Positions 1 to 9,319 of a stretch of 64,000 bases of DNA are shown in pieces (the first letter of the stretch is position 1; each line of letters opens with the position of its first letter). This DNA is from Chrysopilus asiliformis (lineage: Eukaryota > Arthropoda > Insecta > Diptera > Rhagionidae): positions 67,634,994-67,698,993 of the forward strand of contig OZ035960.1 of NCBI GenBank assembly GCA_964034945.1, in the 5' to 3' direction. The translations under genes were made by a program, and so were the position numbers. The notes under the pieces were generated by a model. The model worked only from the letters and a program-made list of their open reading frames with translations. It ran no database searches and had not been told where the DNA came from.

Positions 1-527
1 GGAGGAAAAAGGTAAGCCGTAATTGCTCCGCCTCGTCCTGCGACTTTAAAATATTTCCTCATTTTGGATTTTTCGTCATATTAACAAAGTGACTAAAATG
101 GATAAAGTAAAAAAAATTAAAAGAAGGTTTTTTTTAAATGCTCTAAAAAGGAAAAAATAGAAGCGAGATAAAAGACTTTTGATTTTAATATATCATCAGA
201 TGTGTTAAAAAAGAATTTATCAAACTGTTAAAAATAAATCTATTTTTAATTTTTTCTTCTCAATATTGTATTTTAATTTGAATAGTCTATGAGAACTTCT
301 CTGTATGACTGATAGATAAAGAAATGATGTGGGGGCTTGCTGTTCACTGAAATGTTTTTCATGTTATCTTTTTCTTTTACAGGTGATCGCCGCCACATAG
401 CCAATCCCAATGCGGAGTAATGATTCATGTATGTATATGTAATTACTACATCAATAACGTATCTATGGTATTAGGCTGGAGTTTTAATTATCATTCTCCT
501 ATTTTCCTCGGTATTACTACACTGAAC
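1..527. other. No gene seen; AT-rich repeat debris
   Basis: I see no coding frame of note. Bases 135-160 (AAATGCTCTAAAAAGG and following A-run) resemble the terminal part of the inverted-repeat element at 4267-5472, so part of this stretch is probably a decayed relative of that family. The rest is AT-rich and unassigned. Confidence 0.4.
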
Positions 528-566
528 TTACAACGAGTCAAAATGTTACACTTTTCTATTCGATAT

Positions 567-622
567 GAGTTCTGAACTTACACCGAGCAGCCATCGAACA
601 GGTTGGTGTAAGTTCTGAACTC
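567..622. repeat. Perfect 18-bp inverted repeat (hairpin)
   Basis: GAGTTCTGAACTTACACC at 567-584 is exactly complemented at 605-622, with a 20-base loop. Related words (TGAACTTACA) recur near 530 and 868, so this is likely part of a small palindromic repeat family. No coding role is visible. Confidence 0.8.
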
Positions 623-1020
623 AAAATTTCAGTCCTGGATTTACACCAGATTTTTTTCGGTGTAACATTATGACAGAATCAAATCGTCTTATCTAACCTA
701 TCTTTTGAGACTGATCGTAAGTAAATAAAAATGTCTGATAAATTAAGGGTGGAAAATCCTTTCACGTTAGTAGACGAGTCAGGAGAAATTTACCTTGTTG
801 AATGTTCCTATACAAAAAAAATTGCAATAATAAAATTTAGTCAACTTGACACCAGCTAAATGTATGATTTAATCTGAACTTACACTAAGGTTAGGTTAGG
901 TTAGTTCGTTGTAAGAAAATTCGCCATTTTCTGGAGTAAAGTATAAAATTCGTTGTAACAAACCTAAACATTTTTTTTAAGAATTTTTGTTTTATTTTGT
1001 TGTTTCAAGAATTATTGTTT
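623..1020. other. No gene seen
   Basis: AT-rich stretch with no coding frame. It holds a third copy of the TGAACTTACA word near 868 and three adjacent GGTTA units near 888-904, too few to call a telomeric tract. Confidence 0.4.
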
Positions 1021-1430
1021 TATTTTTACCCCCGACGCGACGAAACGGAGATGGTATATGCGTTTGGCTTAAAGTTTGTGCGACCTTAACTCATAACTTT
1101 TGAACCACTCAACCGATTTCGGTCCCGTTTTTGGCATTCGGCTGGATATGGGTGCCGCAAGGTTCTTGCGTTTAAAAATTCCCCCTCCCCCTACAATTTA
1201 AACCCCCTCTCCTTGTATCTCCTAATCCACTGAACCGATTTCGATCCCGCTTCCGTCATTTCCTTGTAAATAATGAAAGTGTGTAAGAATTCACTCAACC
1301 CTTAACGTTACCTCTCCTCTCCCTGTGTATTTTGATTCCCTGAACCGTTTTCGATCCCGCTTCGGTATTCGAGGGACATTACAATACAAAATGGTTATAA
1401 TCGGACATAAAAAGTTTGTTCACTGTTATC
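1021..1430. repeat. Degenerate repeat with ACCGATTTCGATCCC-type motif, three units
   Basis: The motif (T)GAACCGATTTCGATCCCG occurs in three diverged forms near 1105, 1232 and 1340, each followed by a GC-containing TTCGGTATT-like word. The spacing is about 110-125 bases. A further copy lies at 9246-9285. The pattern (degenerate internal tandem units, accompanying pyrimidine-rich text) resembles non-autonomous Helitron-like repeats elsewhere in the window, but no end can be defined. Confidence 0.45.
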
Positions 1431-1809
1431 TTTAACAAGAGTGAAAAAAAAAACAAAATAAAAATTTTGAAAAACCCCCGACTAAAGAAAAACCCTAAAA
1501 AATTGAAAAACTCCTGAATAAAAAAAACAAAGCAGTCATTGGGACTGCCGACAGAAGTGATAACCTTAAACTATGAAAAAACAGATTTTTTTTGGATTTT
1601 GAAATTATTTGTAGTATCAAAAATTAATATTTCATAATTTGTAAATTAAAATCATTAACATTAGTCTGGTTTTTACATCTATCGCCGCTCTGAGCAACAA
1701 TTACATATATACATTAGCTGTTTTTTTTAATGATCCACATGGATCTGTTATCCGGATCATTAAAAAAAGCAGCTATTATCAACCAGTTCAAGCTGTGAGA
1801 AATCTTTTT
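1431..1809. repeat. Non-coding stretch with a palindrome at 1716-1774
   Basis: No gene is seen. AGCTG, a run of T, then AATGATCC (1716-1736) is complemented by GGATCATTAAAAAAAGCAGCT at 1754-1774, giving a 20-base stem with a short loop. The remainder is A-rich and unassigned. Confidence 0.6.
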
Positions 1810-2020
1810 TAACCGACTTCCAAAAAAGGAGGAGGTTATCAATTCGTTTTGGTCCAACTTTATTTATTTAATATCTGTATGTTCACGCAGTACTTGGGTG
1901 CCGTTGCATGGATTTTGTTGAAACGTTGGTGGATGACAGAGTTCACTCCCTAGTTGGTCCCATTTTAATTTCCCCTCTCTCCGACGTTTCCCGGCCTTCC
2001 CCTCCCCTGTCAACTCCCAA
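1810..2020 (+). repeat. Repeat leader beginning AACCGACTTCCAAAAAAGG, flanks the tandem array
   Basis: The words AACCGACTTCC, AAAAGGAGGAGG and TCAATTCG in this order (1811-1850) are repeated in diverged form at 14318-14356. They probably mark a dispersed repeat family. Here the leader runs directly into the 122-bp tandem array, so the array is probably an internal part of that repeat. Confidence 0.45.
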
Positions 2021-3560
2021 TCGGATGGTCCGATCGATCTGAAAATTTGTATGCGTACATTTTGGGGGACGGCTAGTGTTTTCCCCTTATCTATTTTCCC
2101 CTACCCCTTTCGCTTCTTAACTCCTCCCCTGTCAACTCCCAATCGGATGGTCCGATCGATCTGAAAATTTGTATGCGTACATTTTGGGGGACGGCTAGTG
2201 TTTTCCCCTTATCTATTTTCGCCTACCCCTTTCGCTTCTTAACCCCTCCCCTGTCAACTCCCAATCGGATGGTCCGATCGATCTGAAAATTTGTATGCTC
2301 ACATTTTGGGGGACGGCTAGTGTTTTCCCCTTATCTATTTTCCCCTACCCCTTTCGCTTCTTAACCCCTCCCCTGTCAACTCCCAATCGGATGGTCCGAT
2401 CGATCTGAAAATTTGTATGCGTACGTTTTGGGGGACGGCTAGTGTTTTCCCCTTATCTATTTTCCCCTACCCCTTTCGCTTCTTAACCCCTCGCTTCTTA
2501 ACCCCTCCCCTATCAACTCCCAATCGGATGGTCCGATCGGTCTGAAAATTTGTATGCTCACATTTTGGGGGACGGCCAGTGTTTTCCCCTTATCTATTTT
2601 CCCCTACCCCTTTTGCTTCTTAACCCCTCCCCTATCAACTCCCAATCGGATGGTCCGATCGATCTGAAAATTTGTATGCTCACATTTTGGGGGACGGCTA
2701 GTGTTTTCCCCTTATCTATTTTCCCCTACCCCTTTCGCTTCTTAACCCCTCGCTTCTTAACCCCTCCCCTATCAACTCCCAATCGGATGGTCCGATCGAT
2801 CTGAAAATTTGTATGCTCACATTTTGGGGGACGGCTAGTGTTTTCCCCTTATCTATTTTCCCCTACCTTTTTCGCTTCTTAACCCCTCCCCTATCAACTC
2901 CCAATCGGATGGTCCGATCGATCTGAAAATTTGTATGCTCACATTTTGGGGGACGGCTAGTGTTTTCCCCTTATCTATTTTCCCCTACCCCTTTCGCTTC
3001 TTAACCCCTCCCCTGTCAACTCCCAATCGGATGGTCCGATCGATCTGAAAATTTGTATGCTCACATTTTGGGGGACGGCCAGTGTTTTCCCCTTATCTAT
3101 TTTCCCCTACCCCTTTTGCTTCTTAACCCCTCCCCTATCAACTCCCAATCGGATGGTCCGATCGATCTGAAAATTTGTATGCTCACATTTTGGGGGACGG
3201 CTAGTGTTTTCCCCTTATCTATTTTCCCCTACCCCTTTCGCTTCTTAACCCCTCGCTTCTTAACCCCTCCCCTATCAACTCCCAATCGGATGGTCCGATC
3301 GATCTGAAAATTTGTATGCTCACATTTTGGGGGACGGCTAGTGTTTTCCCCTTATCTATTTTCCCCTACCCCTTTCGCTTCTTAACCCCTCCCCTATCAA
3401 CTCCCAATCGGATGGTCCGATCGATCTGAAAATTTGTATGCTCACATTTTGGGGGACGGCTAGTGTTTTCCCCTTATCTATTTTCCCCTACCCCTTTCGC
3501 TTCTTAACCCCTCCCCTGTCCCCTAATCGGATGGTCCGATCGGTCTGAAAATTTTTATGC
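2021..3560 (+). repeat. Tandem array, 122-bp unit with 137-bp variants
   Basis: The landmark TCGGATGGTCCGATCG recurs at 2021, 2143, 2265, 2387, 2524, 2646, 2783, 2905, 3027, 3149, 3286, 3408 and 3527. Spacings are 122 except 137 at three places, where CGCTTCTTAACCCCT is duplicated, and 119 at the last. A higher-order repeat of 503 bp is also visible: the block from 2524 to 3027 is repeated from 3027 with the same order of 122 and 137 units. Each unit contains the short palindromic word CGGATGGTCCGATCGATC. The open frames here simply read through the repeat and are not genes. Confidence 0.9.
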
Positions 3561-3753
3561 GTATATTTTGGGGGGCAGCGAATCCTTCAACCCTCAAATT
3601 TCTAATGTTTAGAAGTCTGTAAGGTTAACGAAAGGTTTCTGTCGATCTAAAAAATGTTGGTGACCAAAATTTTTGCTGTCGACCTCTAAAATTTAGTTTA
3701 CAACTTACTGTTGCCATCCCTAAAAATTCGCTGTTTGGAACGATTAAAGTTTT

Positions 3754-4218
3754 GCTCTACCCATTTCCTAACATTAAATAGGTATATCCTATAATATAAT
3801 ACTAGGACTGTCGTCCTTCTGTCTGTCAGTCTGTCTGTCTGCACAATGGATCTCGAAAACAGGCCTAACGATTTTCATGAAACTTGGGTGTTAGGGATTT
3901 TCGGGGACAAAAATACGATCTAGATAGGTATCCCCTCTGAGAAAATTCCCCTTCGACACTCCTCGCCTGGTATCTTCGAATTCGGTGGTCCGATCTTAAT
4001 GAAGCTTTACAGTATTACTAAGAAGGCTAAGGGGTTTGATTTTCCACTACAAAACCTGACTTTTCCCTCCCCTCGATACCCCTCGCCTGGTATCTTCGAA
4101 TTGGCTGGTCCGATCTTAATGAAACTTTCCAGTGTCACTAAGGGGGTTGAAGGCTATCGATTCGTAACGCCGTTTTCGCACGTGGGGCGCAGCTCTACCC
4201 ATTTCCTAACATTAAATA
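3754..4218 (+). repeat. Insertion-like repeat bracketed by 27-bp direct repeats
   Basis: A 27-base segment beginning GCTCTACCCATTTCCTAAC is present at 3754-3780 and again at 4192-4218. Between them lies a repeat with a GTCTGTC microsatellite (3817-3840) and two diverged copies of the segment beginning CTCGCCTGGTATCTTCGAA (3962 and 4083). The same family occurs in the opposite orientation at about 12560-12895. The 27-bp repeats may be a long target duplication or part of the repeat. Confidence 0.55.
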
Positions 4219-4266
4219 TATCTATATAATATGTATAATACCAAAAGTCACTAAAAATTATAAAAT

Positions 4267-5472
4267 AAAAAACTTTTTAAAAAAAAGTAAAAAAAAACCG
4301 ACTTAAAAATGCACTAAAAAGGAAAAAATAATTTTTTTTTGGAAGTTGGTGCCAAAATAGAAACAAACAATTTGCTCTCTTTTATTGTACAATCTAAAAG
4401 TGCACTAAAAAGGAAAAAATAATTTTTTTGGAAGTTGGGGCCAAAATAGAAACTTAAAGAGGACTTCTATTCATATTTCTTGAGTGTTACTTTTACAGCT
4501 ATCACCAATTCTATTACTGCTATCCAAATGAAAATATTTTATCTTTCGTGACGACATCTGACAAAAGAATATTTTTTTAATTTTAACGGAGCTTACCCAA
4601 AAACAAAAGAATATTTGTTAATGTTGACGTGGGTTAAGGGCAACGTGCCAAGTAAGGAACAATACCGCTGAAATTTTTATACCCGTATGGTATGGAATAC
4701 CAAAGGGTATACTAACTTTGCCTTACCGTTTGTAACGCCAAGATCCCGTCATCACACACAAAAATGAATTACACCAGTGTGTTAGGAATGACAAAAGATT
4801 TTGATTTCCGCATGTCCGTCCGTCCGTCTGTCCGTCTGTCTGTGAACTCGATTGCGGACGCACGGATTGAGCTAGAGCCTTGAAATTTTGCGCAGATCCG
4901 TTTTTCGTAAAATTCGAGGCTAAGTTCGTTAATGGGCGAAAACGGTCCATTAGGGGGGGTACCCCCCATACGAACGAAATCGTTTTTTGCGAATATCTCA
5001 AAAACGGTGCATCTGATCAAAAAAGTGCAAGAACAAAAGTTATTTAGGATATGATTCTACATAAAACTTCCATACATCAAAATCCGATTGGAACAAATTT
5101 TCAAAAATCTCATTGGAAACCATTGGAAACCATACGGGTTTTCAACGGGTTTTCAATCACCATACGGGTTTTCAATAATTGCCAGATTGGCAAATATAGC
5201 TTTTGTTATGTTTATATTATGTAGGTAGGCTGTAAAAAAAAATTGGTTTGAATCTCATCTCTGTGACTTATTAGAAAACAAAAACTTTTGGTACAATTCA
5301 ATAAATAATAATTTTATTTATTAGAAATTTTTTAATTTTATATATTGTACAATAAAAGAGAGCAAATTGTTTGTTTCTATTTTGGCACCAACTTCCAAAA
5401 AAAAATTATTTTTTCCTTTTTAGTGCATTTTTAAGTCGGTTTTTTTTTACTTTTTTTTAAAAAGTTTTTTTT
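4267..5472. mobile_element. Non-autonomous DNA element with about 125-bp terminal inverted repeats
   Basis: The left end (about 4267-4392) and right end (about 5348-5470) are near-perfect reverse complements over roughly 123 bases, including the words AACCGACTT or AAGTCGGTT, GTGCACTAAAAAGG and ATTTGCTCTCTTTTATTGT. A second partial copy of the left end (4396-4452) sits just inside. The interior (4680-5200) carries TACCC-type text, a GTCC/GTCT microsatellite (4807-4842) and no protein frame. Part of the interior (about 5150-5215) recurs at 36118-36185. The superfamily is not identified and no target duplication is clear. Confidence 0.75.
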
Positions 5473-5621
5473 AGAGAAGAAGCTTTATTAAAAAACTGCA
5501 GTTGAAACGCGCAATTGGTAAATCCAACAGACTTTTTTAATATCTCGAGTTTTTTTTTGAGCGCAGTTTTTCTTTCGTGCAGTTGTGGAAGTAAACTTTT
5601 TCTATTGTAAAGTTTTTCTAA

Positions 5622-6200
5622 AATGAAAATTCAAGTCCTCGGTGCAAAAAGCGGTCATGTTCACTTTTTTGCGAAAATGAGTTATTGATGCCAAATGCAA
5701 GAATAAACGAATGCGCACATTTGGCTGCAAAGAGCATACTTTTTAGAGGCCAGAGTAAAAAGTTATTAAAGAAAAGATGCATTGTTTCATATAATTTGAC
5801 GCGGAATTTTTTCCAAAAATTTTTTTTTTTTATTCTGGGAATTTTGTTTTGTTAAATTGAATATTTTTTTATTTTTTTATTTGTTTTTTACTAAATAAAG
5901 GCTAGTTAACAAGTCTAGACTGTATTTTGTAGTCATAAATGAATTTTAAAAACGGCTTTTTTACTCTTGGGTGCAAGAAACAGCTATGTCCAAAACTTTA
6001 AAATGTCCATAACTTTTTCAAAAAAAAAAAATGGATTTATCTCAAATTAAAATGATGTAAGAATACATGCTTGATTCAAACTATAAATTGTTAACTTTGC
6101 CCCAGAGCAAAAATTTCACGCTAATGTGTTTTTTGTCTCTCCTGAAAAATTTGAAAAAGTGGAGACGACCGCTTTTTGCACCGAGGTCTTCATTATCATT
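5622..6200. repeat. Inverted repeat pair, about 30 bp, 0.5 kb apart
   Basis: CCTCGGTGCAAAAAGCGGTC at 5638-5657 is found in inverse orientation at about 6167-6187. A weaker relative (GGGTGCAAGAAACAGCTATG) lies near 5970. This suggests a decayed TIR or foldback element. No coding frame is convincing. Just downstream (6220-6310) the words CTTTGGAAGTTGA and TTTTCCAATGTGGAA are each repeated in tandem. Confidence 0.55.
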
Positions 6201-6712
6201 ATCGAAAAAACCATAACAGAAAGCTTTGGAAGTTGAGGTGCTTTTTTTTAAAAGTTTTCCAATGTGGAAGTTGAAGCTTAAAGCTTTGGAAGTTGAAAGG
6301 TTTTCCAATGTGGAAAGCGTCACGTTTTGTGGAAAGCAAATGCTGACGCCAAACCATAAGTTTTTACCCATCCAAAAATCGCCCAACGCGCCTAAAGAAG
6401 TTATCACTTCAAAAATCCTTTAACCCATTCGGTATTTTGATGCCATATGGCAACGCAGTTAAAAGTGGCTAAAAAATTTGAATTGATTTATATTTATTTA
6501 TTTTCAAACACTCTATTCTCTTTCAGTGCACCTTTAAGTGAATTTGTGACCCAATTTTGATTAGTTGAGTAAAAATCTGGACTACAGTGAACGTATTTGT
6601 GGAAAATTAAAATTTTTTAATTTTTTTTTAAATGAATACTAATAGCTTAAACATCATTAATTTGTATAGAGAGTATTTTTAACCCCCATAGAAAAAACAT
6701 GTACCGAACGGG
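6201..6712. other. No gene seen
   Basis: AT-rich DNA. The small tandem words at 6220-6310 are mentioned in the preceding entry. Nothing else is recognised. Confidence 0.4.
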
Positions 6713-6887
6713 TTAAAAAGGATAAAATAATCATTACAGTAAATTTAAAATTTGTGTGCGTCGTTGAATTTGTGTGGATTTGGACTATAATCTAGAGAAT
6801 AAACAATCGGACGTGTAAAAATGGCCGCCGAGCTGAAAAATCAGTAAGAAGAGCTTTAAAAATTTAATCCTTTGCCACAAATAATTA

Positions 6888-7449
6888 CAGGGTGGGCCAG
6901 AATAGACGCGGGGGTTTGAATTCTTTATAAATTTTTTATTTTAGCGAAACCCATAATTTTTTTTTCAAATACATGTAGTTGATTGATGGGGAATATTTTT
7001 GGTCTAAACATGGAAAATTATATCCCGCAAGTGGTGGCCATTTTCTGCTTCGCAAATCCGTGCTCTTTCCAAGACATTTTCCATAACCTTTCGTGTTATG
7101 GCCTCGATTTCACTGCGAATGTTGGTTTTCAATTGGCTGATGGTTGTTGGCTTGTTGACGTACACCTTTTCTTTCAAATATCCCCAAAGTAAACAATCTG
7201 GAGTCGTTAGATCAGGTGAACGCGGAGGCCAATTGAAATCGCAACTTTTCGAAATAATGCGTCCGCCAAACATGTCCCGTAAAAGAGCCACTGAGCCCAC
7301 CGCCCACCGGTTCGTTGTTCTATTGTGTACAGGTCCATTTTAAATTGCCCAAGTCTTCTTAACAAAATGCTGAAACAAAATTAAAAAAATAAAAATAAAA
7401 AAAAAGTTATAAAGACTTCAAACCCCTGCGTCTATTCTGGCCCACCCTG
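6888..7449 (-). mobile_element. Mariner/Tc1-like deletion derivative, TA target duplication
   Basis: The ends CAGGGTGGGCCAGAATAGAC (6888) and its complement ending at 7449 form inverted repeats of about 30 bases, allowing for one or two mismatches, flanked on both sides by TA. This is the normal hallmark of the IS630-Tc1-mariner superfamily. The 562-bp length is well below the roughly 1.2-1.4 kb of full elements, and only parts of the transposase remain on the minus strand. It is inserted in the older repeat described at 6713-7715. Confidence 0.88.
7004..7343 (-). pseudogene. Mariner/Tc1-like transposase remnant (C-terminal catalytic part)
   Basis: Transposases of this superfamily cut and paste DNA with a DD(34-41)D/E catalytic core. 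On the minus strand the frame from 7300 to 7004 carries the last catalytic block, seen as WPPRSPDLTTPDCLLWGYLK, where the Asp of SPDL is the expected third acidic residue. It is followed by a helix with the words NIRSEIEAI and VMENVLERA, usual near the C-terminus. Just upstream, near 7343, the frame opens with MDLYTIEQR, a plausible original N-terminus, and then jumps into the C-terminal part, so most of the DNA-binding domain and the first two catalytic Asp residues are gone. The piece cannot act as a transposase, though the ends could still be mobilised by a related enzyme. The superfamily call is firm; the exact clade is open. Confidence 0.85.
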
Positions 7450-7520
7450 TAGTAAAATAACTGAAATCGGTCAATATCAATAAAAAAAACTCATATCAAA
7501 ATTTGGAAAGTTGTAGTTGT

Positions 7521-7767
7521 TGACACGCCATCATGTGTGTAGAGAGCCTATAATATAGAGAGTAGACATCTGGACTTGTACAAATGGACATCGAGCTGAA
7601 AAACGAGCGCGGAAAACTTTAAAAATGTCATTCTTTGTCACATTATCAAAATAACGGAAATCGCTTAATATAAGTAAAAAAAATTAATAAAAAAAGGTCA
7701 TATCTAGTCGCTCTAGTCGGATGTCCACTCTCTATATTATGGGCTCTATACACACATGCTGGTGTCA
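7521..7767. mobile_element. Foldback repeat with about 53-bp arms
   Basis: The arm at 7521-7576 (TGACACGCCATCATGTGTGT, then AGAGAGCCTATAATATAGAG) pairs with 7715-7767, whose complement reads TGACACCAGCATGTGTGTA and so on, with only scattered mismatches. The loop of about 140 bases is the second copy of the repeat described at 6713-7715. No coding capacity. Confidence 0.8.
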
Positions 7768-7854
7768 TAACGCCGACGTTGACGTCCCATTGTTTGGGGC
7801 ATAACTTTCGAGATACATATTTAAATTACTGAGGTCAACTCTAATAATAAAAAA

Positions 7855-8011
7855 ATCCTTTAAAAAGGATAAAATAATATAATCATTGGAGTAAATTTAA
7901 AATTCGTTTGCATCACGACAACCTTGCTCCACAAGTTCAACGACCAATAGGCTTTCCCGACGCACACAAATTTTGACTATAATGATTATCCTTTTTAAAG
8001 GATCTTTTTAT
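7855..8011. mobile_element. Small MITE with CCTTTAAAAAGGATAA ends
   Basis: The ends at 7857 (ATCCTTTAAAAAGGATAA) and about 8005 (TTATCCTTTTTAAAGGATC) are complementary, and the complementarity continues inward through ATAATCATTGGAGTAAATTT against AAATTTTGACTATAATGATT. The total is about 155 bp. The same end appears alone at 6713-6740 and at 13663-13712, so the family is dispersed. No coding capacity. Confidence 0.7.
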
Positions 8012-8202
8012 TCGGGAGTTTTTCAATTTTTATGTTATTGACACTAGATTGCCCAAGCAAGTCATTTTGACTGCTTTTTAATTTCAATCAGAAAAACAAT
8101 TATGTATATAATGACACAATTTGTTGGAATTTTGTGACTTTTTGTACAACATATAAATGTGTTTATTAATAATTGTAGTGACCTTCCCCCTCCTTCATTT
8201 CC

Positions 8203-8204
<2 letters not shown>

Positions 8205-8277
<73 letters not shown>
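8205..8277. repeat. (TA)n microsatellite, 73 bp
   Basis: An uninterrupted TA dinucleotide run. It ends exactly where the hAT MITE begins and seems to have served as its insertion target. Confidence 0.97.
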
Positions 8278-8280
<3 letters not shown>

Positions 8281-8966
8281 GGACGGGAAACGAAATAAAA
8301 AATCGTAACGTTATTCATTTCGTTACGTAACGAAATTGAACTTTTGTTTCGTTACGTTATTTCGTTTTGTAACGATAAAAAATTTCATTTCGTTACGTTA
8401 TAACGTTATATTTCGTTACACATTGTATGGAAACTGAAAACAAAAAAACGCACTTTAATAATAGTTTGTGACTAATTCAGTTCAGTTTCCATAAAAATAA
8501 ATTCTATAAAAAATAATAAAACTTAGCCAAAAGAAAATACAAATAAAAACAAAAAAAATAGACGACTGACGTGACTGACGCGAACGTTCACACCAATCAG
8601 TTTCCCATCAATTTCCCAAAAACTGATGGAAAACTGATAGATGTAGCCCCTACATTAGAATCAAAATACGATTAAAAATACTACTCCAATATTTTTAATT
8701 ATATTTTATGCAGATGGCAGGGGTGTGGGGTTATACTTGATGAACTTTTGTGGAAAATTTCACAAAAATATAATACTGAACAAAAGAAGGAAAAATTAAT
8801 AAATAACGAAAAAACGTAATATTTTTTTTCGTTTTTCGTTACGTTTTTCGTTATTGTAACGGAATTTAACTTCTATAACGTTATAACGTAATTATGAAGA
8901 AATAGCCAGAAAATCATTTCGTTATTTCGTTATTTCGTTACGTTACGATAACGTTTCCCATCCCTG
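8278..8966. mobile_element. hAT-like MITE, ends CAGGGACGGGAAACG
   Basis: The left end CAGGGACGGGAAACG (8278) and right end CGTTTCCCATCCCTG (to 8966) are inverted repeats with one mismatch. The flanks ATATATAT and ATATGTGT are compatible with an 8-bp hAT duplication in TA-rich DNA. Both subterminal regions are built from repeated CGTTACG and AACGTTA words, many of them palindromic, as is common for hAT subterminal transposase-binding sites. No transposase frame is present, so it would depend on an enzyme in trans. Confidence 0.75.
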
Positions 8967-9319
8967 ATATGTGTGTTATACCTATATTGCCAAAAGCAGT
9001 CATTTTGACTGCTTGACTTCCTTGGGCAATTTAGTGTTAAAAACATCTAAACTGCAAAAAGGCTTTTTTTTTATATAAAATTAGTATTTGTCGACAATTC
9101 TCGAGATTTCTCGAGAACGGCGAAGAAAATTTCCGATTTCTCGAAAATTAAAAAGGGTCAGGAAATGCCTTTGTAATAATGGAAGGAATCTTTCAGTGCA
9201 TAAAAATTCACTTTCTCCCACTTCAAACCCCTATCCTTATATCTTTTGATGCACTGAACCGATTTCAATCTTATTTTCGTCATAATGAAAAAAAAAATGT
9301 GAATCTAAATACACATTAT

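Larger units (their letters stand above)
6713..7715 (+). repeat. Two diverged direct copies of one repeat, the first split by a mariner-like element
   Basis: Copy one runs from about 6775 to 6887 and resumes at 7452-7510. Copy two runs from about 7545 to 7715. They share, in order, CTATAAT, TAGAGA, ACAATCGGACGTGTAAA or ATCTGGACTTGTACAAA, ATGG, CGAGCTGAAAAA, TTTAAAAAT, TTTGTCACA, AAATAAC-GAAATCG and TCATATC. In copy one the alignment is interrupted at a TA by the 562-bp mariner-like element. The upstream edge (6713-6790) also carries the AAAAAGGATAAAATAATCATT end found at 7855 and 13663. Confidence 0.7.
8041..9038. mobile_element. TIR element with about 40-bp ends, split by a hAT MITE
   Basis: ACACTAGATTGCCCAAGCAA (8041) matches the complement of the segment ending at 9038 (AACACTAAATTGCCCAAGG). 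Both ends also contain the internal palindrome AGTCATTTTGACT. The interior holds a non-coding segment, a long TA tract and the hAT-type element at 8278-8966. Removing that hAT leaves an element of about 310 bp, a typical MITE size. Confidence 0.65.

Noticed and set aside
888..904. GGTTAGGTTAGGTTAG, like the insect telomere repeat TTAGG
   Set aside because: Only three units, no longer tract, and most Diptera lack TTAGG telomeres. Chance or repeat debris is more likely.
2550..3307. Two identical 84-codon open frames, 503 bp apart
   Set aside because: They are read-through of the 122/137-bp tandem units; identity reflects the higher-order duplication, not two genes.
3817..3840. GTCTGTC microsatellites here and at 4807-4842 and 58770 as separate loci of interest
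   Set aside because: They are regular parts of the dispersed repeats in which they occur.
8205..8277. TA tract as an origin or cruciform element
   Set aside because: Simple dinucleotide repeat of a common kind; its only visible role is as a hAT insertion site.
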